Shown in pieces: positions 26,741 to 34,951 of a stretch of 64,000 nucleotides of DNA (its first letter is position 1; each line of letters opens with the position of its first letter). The position numbers were made by a program, and so were the translations under genes. The notes below the pieces were generated by a model, which worked only from the letters and a program-made list of their open reading frames with translations, was not told the origin of the DNA and made no database searches. Source of the stretch: CAG-170 sp022779365 (GTDB lineage: Bacteria > Bacillota > Clostridia > Oscillospirales > Oscillospiraceae); the NCBI GenBank assembly GCA_022779365.1, contig JALFSI010000050.1, positions 1 through 64,000 on the forward strand, in the 5' to 3' direction.

Positions 26741-26976
26741 CGATACAGGCTATGAAGAGAAAAAGGCGCGGATGGCGGCGTTCAGAGAACCGGCGGTTGG
26801 TGTGAGCCGGGGGTCGTGCCGAGCTGTACTGGTCTCAGAGCCCTCCGCCTGAACAGGGCGGGGCGGGTGATCCCGTTAGCGATCGAAAGAGCCGCGCACG
26901 CGGCTGAATCAGGGTGGTACAGCGTAACTTGTAATTTACGCCCCTGACTGCGTTTGCAGTCAGGGGCAATATTTTT
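26741..26976 (+). promoter_or_regulatory. T-box leader of leuS
   Basis: The leader carries the diagnostic T-box sequence AGGGTGGTACAGCG (26911-26924). A perfect 12-bp intrinsic terminator follows (26940-26951 with 26956-26967, then AATATTTTT). Upstream lies a structured Stem I region with the typical GAACCGGCGGTTGGTGTGAG run (about 26792-26811). A CUC leucine triplet at 26834-26836 lies where the specifier is expected. Uncharged tRNA-Leu would pair with specifier and T-box and favour the antiterminator, turning on leuS when leucyl-tRNA is low. The specifier position is inferred. Confidence 0.88.
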
Positions 26977-26987
26977 AGGAGTGCAGT

Positions 26988-29492
26988 ATGAAATACGATT
27001 TTGCAGCCATTGAGACGAAATGGCAGAAAAAATGGGAGCAGACGAAGCCCTATGCTGCCGTCACCGGCGACAAGCGCCCGAAGTTCTACGGACTGATCGA
27101 GTTCCCGTACCCGTCGGCGGCGGGACTTCACGTCGGGCATCCGCGCCCGTTCACCGCAATGGACATCATCTGCCGTAAAAAGCGGATGCAGGGCTACAAT
27201 GTCCTGAACCCCATCGGCTTTGACGCCTTCGGTCTGCCGACGGAGAATTTCGCCATCAAGAACCACATCCATCCGTCCATCGTGACAAAGCAGAACATCG
27301 AAAACTTCACCCGCCAGCTCAAGATGCTGGGCTACGGCTTTGACTGGGATCGCGTTGTGGATACGACCGACCCGAAGTATTACCACTGGACGCAGTGGAT
27401 CTTCCTGCAAATGTTCAAGCACGGGCTGGCATACAAGACCACCATGCCCGTCAACTGGTGCACGAGCTGCAAGTGCGTGCTGGCGAACGAAGAGGTCGTG
27501 GAGGGCGTGTGCGAGCGCTGCGGCGCGCCGGTCATCCGCAAGGAAAAGAGCCAGTGGATGCTGCGCATCACCAAATACGCCGACCGCCTCATCGACGATC
27601 TGGACGATGAGAGCCTTGACTATATCGAGCGCGTCAAGACGCAGCAGAAGAACTGGATCGGTCGCTCCACCGGCACGGAGGTCACCTTCAAGACCAACAC
27701 CGAGGACGATATTACCGTTTACACCACCCGTGTCGATACGCTGTTCGGCGTGACGTATACGGTCATCTCGCCGGAGCATCCGCTGCTGAAAAAATGGCAG
27801 CCCCTCATCCGCAACTGGGACGAGGTCGCGGCGTATCAGGCGGCGGCGGCGCGCAAGTCCGACTTTGAGCGAGGCGAGCTGAACCACGACAAGACCGGCG
27901 TGCGCCTTAGCGGCATCGAGGTCGTGAACCCTGCGAACGGCAAGACTGTTCCGATGTTCGTCTCCGACTATGTTCTCATGGGCTACGGCACGGGCATCGT
28001 CATGGGCGTGCCGGGTCACGATCAGCGTGACTGGGACTTTGCCACCAAGTTCGGCATCCCCATCGTGGAGGTCGTGCAGGGCGGCGACATTACGAAGGAA
28101 GCGTTCACGCTCAAGGACGATACCGGCATCATGGTCAACTCCGGCTTCCTCAACGGCATGACCGTGAAGGAAGCGATCCCGGCGATGAAGAAGTACGCCG
28201 TGGAGCAGGGCTGGGGTCACGAAAAGGTCAACTACAAGCTGCGCGACTGGGTCTTTTCCCGCCAGCGCTACTGGGGCGAGCCGATCCCGATGATCTGGTG
28301 CGAAAAGTGCGGCTGGGTGCCTGTTCCCGAGGATCAGCTCCCGCTCGTGCTGCCGCAGGTCGAGAGCTATGAGCCGACCGACGACGGCGAAAGCCCCATC
28401 TCCAAGATGACGGATTGGGTCAATACCACCTGCCCGTGCTGCGGCGCGCCCGCCAAGCGCGAGACCGACACCATGCCGCAGTGGGCTGGCTCGAGCTGGT
28501 ACTACCTGCGCTATATGGACCCGCATGACGATAAGCTGCCTGTGTCCAGGGAGGCGGAGGAATACTGGGGTCCCGTCGATTGGTATAACGGCGGCATGGA
28601 GCACACGACGCTGCATCTGCTCTACTCCCGCTTCTGGCACAAGTTCCTGTACGACATCGGCGTGGTGCATACGAAAGAGCCGTATGCCAAGCGCACGAGT
28701 CACGGTATGATCCTCGGTCAGAACCCGCACTATGTCGGAAATGCCAAGACCGAGGAGGAGAAGCAGGCGCTCATCGAAAAATACGGCAGTCAGGCGCTGC
28801 GCCCGGCGGTCAAGATGTCGAAATCGCTCGGCAACGTCGTGAACCCCGATGACGTCGTAAAGGCATACGGCGCGGACACGATGCGGCTGTATATCATGTT
28901 CATCGGCGATTTTGAAAAGGTCGCCGCATGGTCGGACGACGCCGTGAAGGGCTGCAAGCGCTTCCTCGACCGCGTGTGGAATCTGATGGATCAGGCGGCG
29001 GACGGCGACGAGATCTCCGAAAAGAACGCTCCGTCCGTGCACAAGGCGATCAAGAAGGTCACCGAGGATATTGACGAGCTGAAGCTCAACACCGCCATCG
29101 CAGCGCTCATGACGCTGGTCAATGAGTTCTACGCCAACGGTCTCACCAAGGGCGATCTGGAAGCGCTCATGCTGCTGCTCAGCCCCTTCGCGCCGCACAT
29201 GGTCGAAGAGATGTGGGAGCTGACAGGCTACGCCGCCAAGACCGGCAAGATGGCGATGCAGATGCCGTGGCCGGAGTTCGACGAGGGCAAGATGACCGCC
29301 TCCACCGTGGAAATGGCGGTGCAGGTGCTCGGCAAGCTCCGCGGTACGGTCACCGTGCCCGTGGACAGCGAGCAGGAGGTTGTCGTTGCCGAGGCGCTCA
29401 AGAATGAAAAGGTCGCCCGCTTTGTGGAGGGCAAGCAGATCGTCAAGACGATCCTGGTCAAGAACAAGCTCGTCAACCTGATCGTAAAATAA
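26988..29492 (+). CDS. leuS: Leucyl-tRNA synthetase
   Basis: An 834-residue class Ia synthetase. The HIGH motif reads HVGH (48-51) within GLHVGHPRPF, and KMSKS is intact at 609-613 (VKMSKSLGN). The editing (CP1) domain lies between, with TRVDTLFGVTYTVISPEHPLL and the GHDQRDWDFA segment. Catalytic-core CxxC pairs (WCTSCKCV, CERCGAP, CEKCGW, CPCCGAP) suggest zinc ribbons. The anticodon-binding domain and C-terminal tail follow. Expression is controlled by the T-box leader directly upstream. Confidence 0.98.
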   Translation: MKYDFAAIETKWQKKWEQTKPYAAVTGDKRPKFYGLIEFPYPSAAGLHVGHPRPFTAMDIICRKKRMQGYNVLNPIGFDAFGLPTENFAIKNHIHPSIVTKQNIENFTRQLKMLGYGFDWDRVVDTTDPKYYHWTQWIFLQMFKHGLAYKTTMPVNWCTSCKCVLANEEVVEGVCERCGAPVIRKEKSQWMLRITKYADRLIDDLDDESLDYIERVKTQQKNWIGRSTGTEVTFKTNTEDDITVYTTRVDTLFGVTYTVISPEHPLLKKWQPLIRNWDEVAAYQAAAARKSDFERGELNHDKTGVRLSGIEVVNPANGKTVPMFVSDYVLMGYGTGIVMGVPGHDQRDWDFATKFGIPIVEVVQGGDITKEAFTLKDDTGIMVNSGFLNGMTVKEAIPAMKKYAVEQGWGHEKVNYKLRDWVFSRQRYWGEPIPMIWCEKCGWVPVPEDQLPLVLPQVESYEPTDDGESPISKMTDWVNTTCPCCGAPAKRETDTMPQWAGSSWYYLRYMDPHDDKLPVSREAEEYWGPVDWYNGGMEHTTLHLLYSRFWHKFLYDIGVVHTKEPYAKRTSHGMILGQNPHYVGNAKTEEEKQALIEKYGSQALRPAVKMSKSLGNVVNPDDVVKAYGADTMRLYIMFIGDFEKVAAWSDDAVKGCKRFLDRVWNLMDQAADGDEISEKNAPSVHKAIKKVTEDIDELKLNTAIAALMTLVNEFYANGLTKGDLEALMLLLSPFAPHMVEEMWELTGYAAKTGKMAMQMPWPEFDEGKMTASTVEMAVQVLGKLRGTVTVPVDSEQEVVVAEALKNEKVARFVEGKQIVKTILVKNKLVNLIVK

Positions 29493-29528
29493 TGCTGGTT
29501 CTTTTTTTACCAGAATCAGAAAAAATTC

Positions 29529-29557
29529 TTGACAATCCGCCGCCTTATGACTATAAT
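29529..29557 (+). promoter_or_regulatory. Consensus sigma-A promoter of rpsU
   Basis: TTGACA (29529-29534), 17-base spacer, TATAAT (29552-29557): both hexamers are perfect consensus, fitting strong expression of a ribosomal protein. Confidence 0.85.
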
Positions 29558-29563
29558 AGCCTA

Positions 29564-29606
29564 GCCGATATTCGGCCCTGAAAGCGACCTGGATCGAGCC
29601 GGTCGC
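29564..29606 (+). promoter_or_regulatory. Structured rpsU leader (two hairpins)
   Basis: GCCGA/TCGGC (29564-29568 with 29572-29576) and GCGACC/GGTCGC (29584-29589 with 29601-29606) form consecutive stem-loops between the predicted transcript start and the GGAGGGA ribosome binding site. An autoregulatory leader for S21 is possible, but nothing here proves it. Confidence 0.4.
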
Positions 29607-29625
29607 ATCGGAGGGAGGGAAAACA

Positions 29626-29808
29626 ATGTCTGAAGTTCGCGTCAAGGAAGGCGAGTCCCTGGAGAACGCTCTCAAGCGCTTTAAGAGAAGCTGCGCCAAG
29701 GCGGGTGTCATCGCCGAGGTCAAGAAGAGAGAGCACTATGTAAGCCCCAGCCTGAAGCGTAAGCAGAAGTCTGAAGCAGCGCGCAAGAACCGTAAGAAGT
29801 TCTATTGA
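29626..29808 (+). CDS. rpsU: Small ribosomal subunit protein bS21
   Basis: A 60-residue, strongly basic protein matching S21 throughout: VRVKEGESLENALKRFKR near the start, KREHYVSPSLKRK in the middle and AARKNRKKFY at the end. S21 sits near the 3' end of 16S rRNA and helps base-pair mRNA Shine-Dalgarno sequences. It is a single-gene unit with its own consensus promoter and a terminator 24 bp after the stop. Confidence 0.98.
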   Translation: MSEVRVKEGESLENALKRFKRSCAKAGVIAEVKKREHYVSPSLKRKQKSEAARKNRKKFY

Positions 29809-29832
29809 TCTCTCCCAATTTGCTTGCATGAG

Positions 29833-29862
29833 AACCCCTTCGGCTTTGCCGGAGGGGTTTTA
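29833..29862. terminator. Terminator between rpsU and the convergent gene
   Basis: AACCCCTTCGGC (29833-29844) pairs with GCCGGAGGGGTT (29848-29859), one mismatch, followed by TTTAT for rpsU. The stop codon of the minus-strand gene lies at its edge. On the minus strand only a weak T-run follows. Confidence 0.75.
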
Positions 29863-30438
29863 TGTTTGCGGCAGGCACAGCGCGTGGGGAATGCCGGCGG
29901 AGTCTGCGAGGATGAGCTTTTGCGCGACGGTCTGCGGCGTATCGCGCAGATAGAGCCGGGAGGACTCGGTATCTACTGCGTATTCGCAGCAAAATTCCGG
30001 GGTATACAGCGCGGGATGTGCCGCGAAAAATGCCTGCATTTCTGCCTGCGAAACGCGTTCCTCCCGCGCGTCCGGGCAGGGGAGCGGCAGGCGGGCGCAC
30101 AGCGGCTCGCACAGCAGCCAGACGCGCGCACCCCAGCGCGCGAGCGCGTCCGCAAGGCGCTCCCTGAGCGTTCCGCCGCAAAGCTGTGAGGAGACCATGA
30201 CCGGGTTCTCCGCAAAGCGCTCCGCAAGTCTTTCCGGCACGAGCGTGCGCGGCGTGATGGGCAGGCGTTCCAGCGGCACGTCCGGCGCGTGAAAATACAC
30301 CCACGCGTCCTGCGGTGCAGCACCGTCCGGCAGCGCGCACGGCGGGATGATGAGCAGCTCTCCCGCGCCGTTCCGGCTGAGAACGGAAAAACAATTGGTT
30401 TCCGCGAGTGCCTGCGGCGGAAAGTCGAATACCGTCAA
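29860..30438 (-). CDS. Hypothetical protein, orphan minus-strand gene
   Basis: A 192-residue soluble protein with no membrane segment. It starts at TTG 30438 with AAAGGGGA eight bases upstream. Composition is rich in Ala, Leu, Pro and Cys, with repeated CxxxPDGAAPQDAW-like and CEPLCARLPLPCPDAREER stretches, but no motif I can name. Codon use and GC match the backbone, so it does not look newly acquired. It is divergent from yqeG and convergent with rpsU. Nothing can be said about function; the proline-rich text may reflect a lineage-specific protein. Confidence 0.65.
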   Translation of the reverse strand: MTVFDFPPQALAETNCFSVLSRNGAGELLIIPPCALPDGAAPQDAWVYFHAPDVPLERLPITPRTLVPERLAERFAENPVMVSSQLCGGTLRERLADALARWGARVWLLCEPLCARLPLPCPDAREERVSQAEMQAFFAAHPALYTPEFCCEYAVDTESSRLYLRDTPQTVAQKLILADSAGIPHALCLPQT

Positions 30439-30467
30439 TAGACAAATCCCCTTTGATGTGATATAGT
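30439..30467 (+). promoter_or_regulatory. Promoter of yqeG
   Basis: TAGACA (30439-30444), 17-base spacer, TATAGT (30462-30467), 36 bases before ATG 30503. The -35 begins one base past the start codon of the divergent gene. Confidence 0.55.
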
Positions 30468-30502
30468 ACTCATAACCTAATTATGCAGACAAGGAATCGC
30501 GT

Positions 30503-31021
30503 ATGCTATCATTCATCCCCAACATCATTCTGCCGGCGCTGACCGACCTCACGCCCGAAATGCTGACGGCGCGCGGCGTGCGCTGGCTGCTGCTGGATTT
30601 TGACAACACCATCGTCCCGTACACGACCGACGAGCCGACGGACAAAATGCTCGCCTGGCTGCATGAGATGCAAGCCTCGCCCATAAAGCTCTGCATCGTC
30701 TCCAACTCCAAGCGCCCGCGCGTGGTGCGCTTTGCGGAAAAATACGGGCTGGACTGTATCACGCACGCGAAAAAGCCATTTTCGCGCGGTATTAAAGCCG
30801 CGCAGGCGCGCTTTGGCTTTGAGCCGCGCGAGGCTGCGCTGGCGGGCGATCAGATCTACACGGACGTCCTCGGCGCGAACTGCGCGGGGCTGACGTCGGT
30901 GCTCGTTTCGGCGATCTGCAATCATAATTTGCCGCTGAAGCTCCGGCACATCGCAGAGCTTCCGTTTATTGCCATCGGCAAAAGGAGGATACAACATGAG
31001 CAATCTGGAAAAATATCGTAG
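30503..31021 (+). CDS. yqeG: YqeG family HAD phosphatase
   Basis: A 172-residue HAD superfamily (subfamily IIIA) phosphatase. Motif I is LDFDNTIVP, with D32 as nucleophile and D34 as acid/base. Motif II is in IVSNSKRPRVV, and GDQIYTDVLGAN carries motifs III/IV. The Bacillus relative YqeG is described as a phosphatidylglycerophosphate phosphatase candidate, a role shown for the related plant/yeast family; substrate here is therefore tentative. The gene overlaps the M24 peptidase gene by 26 bp, so they form one unit. Confidence 0.87.
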   Translation: MLSFIPNIILPALTDLTPEMLTARGVRWLLLDFDNTIVPYTTDEPTDKMLAWLHEMQASPIKLCIVSNSKRPRVVRFAEKYGLDCITHAKKPFSRGIKAAQARFGFEPREAALAGDQIYTDVLGANCAGLTSVLVSAICNHNLPLKLRHIAELPFIAIGKRRIQHEQSGKIS

Positions 31022-32057
31022 CCTGCTCACAGATGTGGACGCGCTGCTGCTGACCGGGCGTGTGAATCGGATGTACGCGGCGCAGTACGGCATCGCCGAG
31101 GGCGTTTGCGTCATCACGCGCGACGAGGCGTTCTATTTTACCGACGGACGCTATATCGAAGCCGCGCAGAACAATCTGGAGGGCTTTACGGCGCTCATCG
31201 TGGACCGTGAGCACCCGTACACCGACCGCATCAACGATGTCATCGCAAAGTACACCGTCAAGACGCTCGGCTTTGAGGAAGCGGAGCTGACCTACGCCGA
31301 GTATCAGCGCTACAGCGCCAAGCTGCACGCCGTGCTCGTGCCGTATCAAGACAAGCTCGACGCGCCCCGCGCGGCAAAAGAGCCGTGGGAACTGGAGCGG
31401 ATGCGCGCGGCGCAGAAGGTGACGGACAAGGTCTTTGCGGAGCTGCTGGACGTCATCCACGCCGGCATGACCGAGAAGGAGCTGGAGGCGGAGCTGATCT
31501 ACCGTCTGTACAAATACGGGGCGGAAGAGCCGTCGTTCGATCCGATCGTTGTCTCTGGTCCGAACACGAGCCTGCCGCACGGCGTTGCGGGGCAGCGCGA
31601 GCTTGCCTACGGCGACTTCGTGACGATGGACTTCGGCGCGCGCGTGGACGGCTACTGCGCCGATATGACGCGCACCGTGGCGCTCGGCTTTGTGACGGAG
31701 GAGATGGCGACGGTTTACGACACCGTCCTCAAGGCGCAGCTTGCAGGCATCGCTGCCACGCACGCGGGCGTTCTGGGCAAGGACGTGGACGCGGCGGCGC
31801 GCGCCGTCATCGACGCGGCTGGCTATGGCAAATACTTTGTCCACTCCTACGGGCATGGGCTCGGCATTCAGATCCATGAAGAGCCGTATGCCAGTCTCGC
31901 GGGCGAAAAGCCCCTGTGTGCCGGGGCGGTCGTTTCCGCCGAGCCGGGCATCTATCTGCCAGGTAAATTCGGCGTGCGCATCGAGGATGTGACGGTCATC
32001 ACCGATGAAGGCACGGAGAACCTGACCCGCAGCCCAAAAAAATTGATTATTTTGTGA
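30996..32057 (+). CDS. M24 family Xaa-Pro aminopeptidase
   Basis: A 353-residue creatinase-fold metallopeptidase. An N-terminal creatinase-like domain (1-130) precedes the pita-bread catalytic domain with all five metal ligands in place: the Asp pair in MDFGARVDGYCADMTRT, His in HSYGHGLGIQIHEEP, Glu in SAEPGIY and Glu in RIEDV. Such enzymes release N-terminal residues preceding proline. ATG 30996 is chosen because AAAGGAGG lies eight bases upstream; the frame is open further back, inside yqeG. In Firmicutes this gene commonly precedes efp, as here. Confidence 0.93.
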   Translation: MSNLEKYRSLLTDVDALLLTGRVNRMYAAQYGIAEGVCVITRDEAFYFTDGRYIEAAQNNLEGFTALIVDREHPYTDRINDVIAKYTVKTLGFEEAELTYAEYQRYSAKLHAVLVPYQDKLDAPRAAKEPWELERMRAAQKVTDKVFAELLDVIHAGMTEKELEAELIYRLYKYGAEEPSFDPIVVSGPNTSLPHGVAGQRELAYGDFVTMDFGARVDGYCADMTRTVALGFVTEEMATVYDTVLKAQLAGIAATHAGVLGKDVDAAARAVIDAAGYGKYFVHSYGHGLGIQIHEEPYASLAGEKPLCAGAVVSAEPGIYLPGKFGVRIEDVTVITDEGTENLTRSPKKLIIL

Positions 32058-32064
32058 GAATCGC

Positions 32065-32093
32065 TTGAAAAATGCACTGCTGTGTAGTACAAT
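32065..32093 (+). promoter_or_regulatory. Sigma-A promoter of efp
   Basis: TTGAAA (32065-32070), 17-base spacer, TACAAT (32088-32093), 53 bases before the efp start. Confidence 0.75.
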
Positions 32094-32145
32094 TAACCTG
32101 CTATTTTTTTGCAGTGTCAAACTGAACATATTGGAGGAATAATTT

Positions 32146-32715
32146 ATGGCAACCATTACCGCCGGTGATTTCAGAAACGGTAAAACGTTTGAGATGGACG
32201 GCAAGATCATGCAGGTCGTGGAATTTCAGCACGTTAAGCCAGGCAAGGGTGCTGCATTCGTCCGCACGAAGATGAAGAACATCGTGACCGGCGCCGTCAC
32301 CGAAACTTCTTTTAACCCCACCGCGAAGTTTGAAGAGGCGTTCATCGAGCGCAAGGATTATGAATACAGTTACAACGACGGCGATCTGTATTACTTCATG
32401 GATCAGGAAACGTTCGATATGCTGCCGCTCAACAAGGACGTTCTTGACGATTCCTTCCGCTTTATTAAAGAGAACACCATGTGCAAGCTCCTGAGCTACA
32501 AGGGCAATGTGTTCGGCGTGGAGACCCCGAACTTTGTAGAGCTGGAAGTCACCAAGGCTGACCCGGGCGTCAAGGGCGATACCGCCACCAACGTCACCAA
32601 GCCCGCTACCGTCGAGACCGGCGCGGAGATCAAGGTCCCGCTGTTCATCAACGAAGGCGACCGCATCCAGATCGACACCCGCACGGGCGAATATCTGGGT
32701 CGCGCCAAGGGATAA
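32146..32715 (+). CDS. efp: Translation elongation factor P
   Basis: A 189-residue EF-P with the three-barrel layout: KOW-like N domain (1-65), OB domains to the end. The tip loop reads KPGKG with K34, the position modified in many bacteria. EF-P relieves stalling at polyproline stretches. No modification enzyme (EpmA, EarP, YmfI) is adjacent; the modification chemistry in this species is unknown. A good ribosome binding site (GGAGGAA) precedes ATG 32146. Confidence 0.98.
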   Translation: MATITAGDFRNGKTFEMDGKIMQVVEFQHVKPGKGAAFVRTKMKNIVTGAVTETSFNPTAKFEEAFIERKDYEYSYNDGDLYYFMDQETFDMLPLNKDVLDDSFRFIKENTMCKLLSYKGNVFGVETPNFVELEVTKADPGVKGDTATNVTKPATVETGAEIKVPLFINEGDRIQIDTRTGEYLGRAKG

Positions 32716-32749
32716 ATCAAATCTGTCTGCCAAGAAAGGAGAACGCAAG

Positions 32750-33190
32750 ATGACACTTTCCGAAAAGTCCGCATACCTCAAGGGGCTCATGGATGGGCTG
32801 AAGCTCGACACCGAAAAGAATGAGGGCAAGCTGATCGCCGCGATCGTCGATATGCTCGGCGATGTGGCGGAGACCGTCACCGATCTGGAAGATGTTGTCG
32901 ATACCATCTCCGATGAGCTGGATTGCATCGAGGAAGATCTTGACACCATCGACGAGTATCTGATGGACGACGAGGACGACGAAGACGAGGATTACGAGGA
33001 CTACGACGAGGACGACGATGAGTACGACTTCGGCGACGACGAGACCCTGTATGAGGTCAAGTGCCCGACCTGCGGCGAAGAGATCACCATCGACGAGGAT
33101 ATGCTCGACGAAGGCTCTACCGTCTGCCCGAACTGCGGCGAAGAGCTGGAGTTCGACATGGAAGACGACGAGGACGACGACAAAGAATAA
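32750..33190 (+). CDS. CD1247-like acidic protein with zinc ribbon
   Basis: A 146-residue, very acidic protein. Residues 1-65 form a helical domain (SEKSAYLKGLMDGLKLD start) typical of the CD1247 N-terminal domain family of Clostridia. Residues ~70-100 are almost only Asp, Glu and Tyr. Then comes a zinc ribbon, CPTCGEEIT...CPNCGEEL (about 102-132), and a second acid tail. It may act as a small metal-binding transcription- or ribosome-associated factor; no function is established to my knowledge. It follows efp by 34 bp and ends at a strong terminator, so it is likely cotranscribed with efp. Confidence 0.75.
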   Translation: MTLSEKSAYLKGLMDGLKLDTEKNEGKLIAAIVDMLGDVAETVTDLEDVVDTISDELDCIEEDLDTIDEYLMDDEDDEDEDYEDYDEDDDEYDFGDDETLYEVKCPTCGEEITIDEDMLDEGSTVCPNCGEELEFDMEDDEDDDKE

Positions 33191-33204
33191 GCGCCTGAAA
33201 ATCA

Positions 33205-33236
33205 AAAGGAACTCCCATGCGGGGGTTCCTTTTTTT
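33205..33236 (+). terminator. Strong terminator after the zinc-ribbon gene
   Basis: AAAGGAACTCCC (33205-33216) pairs with GGGGGTTCCTTT (33221-33232; one G-T/mismatch at the loop side) over ATGC, followed by an uninterrupted T-run. Confidence 0.85.
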
Positions 33237-33257
33237 CATGATATGCATCCCCTCAAT

Positions 33258-33325
33258 GCCTTCCCCATGTGGGGAAGGTGGCTCGCGCAGCGAGACGGAT
33301 GAGGAGAAGGGTGGTACGTTTTGAG
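33258..33325. repeat. Second copy (half-element) of the intergenic repeat
   Basis: The stretch carries CCTTCCCC...GGGGAAGG (33259-33278), GACGGATGAGGAGAAG and GGTGGTACGTTTTGAG, matching the left arm of the element at 8349-8580 with small changes. The inverted right arm is missing. This shows that the sequence is a dispersed family, not a local hairpin. Confidence 0.65.
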
Positions 33326-33409
33326 CTGTCACAAAAGAACAACGGGCGGGGGTAAACCTCGCACCTACGAGCAAATACGGGGCTGCGGCAAAAGCGTGAA
33401 CAGTGCGGA

Positions 33410-33438
33410 TTGACATTTCCACGCGGAGATTATACTAT
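33410..33438 (+). promoter_or_regulatory. Sigma-A promoter of the xylulokinase locus
   Basis: TTGACA (33410-33415), 17-base spacer, TACTAT (33433-33438), 28 bases before the kinase ATG. No clear operator palindrome is visible around it. Confidence 0.7.
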
Positions 33439-33466
33439 AAGCAAAACAGTGAAAAGGGGAACTCTT

Positions 33467-34942
33467 ATGTATTTTATCGGCATTGACCTCGGCACATCGT
33501 CCTGCAAGCTGCTGCTGGTGGCAGAGGATGGCGCGATTTTGAACGAAGTGAGCCACGACTATCCGCTGATGTTTCCGCATCCGGGGTGGTCGGAGCAGAA
33601 TCCGGAGGACTGGTGGGACGCCGTTGTGACCGGTATCCCCGAGCTGCTGCGCGGCTTTGACGCGGAGCTGGTCGCGGGCATCGGCGCGGGCGGGCAGATG
33701 CACGGGCTTGTCGCGCTGGACGAAGCCGACAACGTCATCCGTCCGGCGATCTTGTGGAACGACGGACGGACGTCCAAGAAGGTGGACTACCTCAACAACA
33801 CCATTGGCAAGGACCGACTCTCCGCGCTGACGGCAAACATCGCCTTTGCGGGCTTTACCGCGCCGAAGCTGCTGTGGATGCGTGAAAACGAGCCGGAGAA
33901 CTTCCAAAAGATCGCCAAGATCATGCTGCCGAAGGACTATGTGAATTATAAGCTCACCGGCGTGCACTGCTGTGACTACTCCGACGCCTCCGGGATGCTG
34001 CTGCTGGACGTGGAACACAAGCGCTGGTCGCCGGAGATGCTGGACATCTGCGGCGTATCGGAAGGTCAGATGCCGAAGCTGTTTGAGAGCTACGAGGTCG
34101 TGGGGGCGCTCACGCCGGAGGCTGCAAAAACGCTGGGGCTGCCGGAAACGGTGCGTGTCGTGGCGGGCGCAGGCGACAATGCCGCCGCCGCGGTCGGCAC
34201 GGGCACGGTCGGCGCGGGCGGGTGCAATCTCTCGCTCGGCACATCCGGGACGCTCTTCATCTCGTCCGACAAATTCGGCGTCGATCCCAACAACGCGCTG
34301 CACGCCTTTGCGCACGCCGACGGCGGCTATCACCTGATGGGCTGTATGCTCTCCGCCGCGAGCTGCAACAAGTGGCTGTGCGAGGATATTCTGAAAACGT
34401 CCGATTTTGCGGGGGAACAGGCGGATATTACCGACAAAAAGCTCGGTGAAAATCACGTTTACTTCCTGCCGTACCTCATGGGCGAGCGCAGCCCCATCAA
34501 CGATACGAACGCGCGCGGCACGTTCACCGGCATGACGATGGACACGAGCCGCTCCGATCTGGTGCAGGCGGTGCTGGAGGGCGTGGCGTTTGCCATCCGC
34601 GATTCGTTTGAGGTGGCAAAGTCGCTTGGCATCGCCATCCCGCGCTCGAATATCTGCGGCGGCGGTGCGAAAAGCCCGCTGTGGCGCAAAATTTTTGCAA
34701 ACGTCCTCGGCATCCCGCTCGACATGGTCAAGACCGAGCAGGGACCGGGCTACGGCGCGGCGATGCTCGCCATGGTCGGCTGCGGCAAATTCGCCTCCGT
34801 GCAGGCGGCTGCGGACGCGCTCGTGGAGGTCGCGTCCACGACCGAGCCGGACGCGGCACTCACGGCAAAGTACGAGGCGCGCTATCAGAGCTTCCAAAAA
34901 CTCTACCCGGCGCTGAAGGATTTCTTCGCCGCGACGGTATAA
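33467..34942 (+). CDS. xylB: Xylulokinase (FGGY family)
   Basis: A 491-residue FGGY carbohydrate kinase. The N-terminal phosphate loop is DLGTSSCK (residues 7-14). QMHGLVALD (near 77), matching the xylulokinase MHG signature, and ILWNDGR follow. The catalytic region is GAGDNAAAAVGTG, and the C-terminal actin-like lobe has GGGAKSPLWRKI and GYGAAMLA. It phosphorylates D-xylulose or a related ketopentose. AAAAGGGGA precedes ATG 33467. It starts a plus-strand unit that continues with the DUF4867 gene nine bases after its stop. Its last 141 codons occur again at 37080-37503. No GGCC is found in it. Confidence 0.9.
   Translation: MYFIGIDLGTSSCKLLLVAEDGAILNEVSHDYPLMFPHPGWSEQNPEDWWDAVVTGIPELLRGFDAELVAGIGAGGQMHGLVALDEADNVIRPAILWNDGRTSKKVDYLNNTIGKDRLSALTANIAFAGFTAPKLLWMRENEPENFQKIAKIMLPKDYVNYKLTGVHCCDYSDASGMLLLDVEHKRWSPEMLDICGVSEGQMPKLFESYEVVGALTPEAAKTLGLPETVRVVAGAGDNAAAAVGTGTVGAGGCNLSLGTSGTLFISSDKFGVDPNNALHAFAHADGGYHLMGCMLSAASCNKWLCEDILKTSDFAGEQADITDKKLGENHVYFLPYLMGERSPINDTNARGTFTGMTMDTSRSDLVQAVLEGVAFAIRDSFEVAKSLGIAIPRSNICGGGAKSPLWRKIFANVLGIPLDMVKTEQGPGYGAAMLAMVGCGKFASVQAAADALVEVASTTEPDAALTAKYEARYQSFQKLYPALKDFFAATV
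34498..34920 (+). repeat. xylB 3' segment, copy 1 of a 0.42-kb direct repeat
   Basis: This part of xylB matches 37080-37503 in the same orientation at roughly 95-96% identity by eye (about 18 differences, mostly third-codon positions). The two copies flank the DUF4867 and isomerase genes, so recombination between them could delete that 2.1-kb block. Confidence 0.85.
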
Positions 34943-34951
34943 GGAGGAACT

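Noticed and set aside
29494..29520. Terminator after leuS
   Set aside because: CTGGT/ACCAG is only a 5-bp stem with the T-run in its loop, so it is too weak to call.
26835..29723. Minus-strand frame of 962 codons over leuS
   Set aside because: Shadow of leuS; it would also run through the T-box terminator and the rpsU promoter.
33410..33466. Earlier start for xylulokinase
   Set aside because: It would begin inside the promoter -35 box. ATG 33467 has AAAAGGGGA upstream and matches the family N-terminus.
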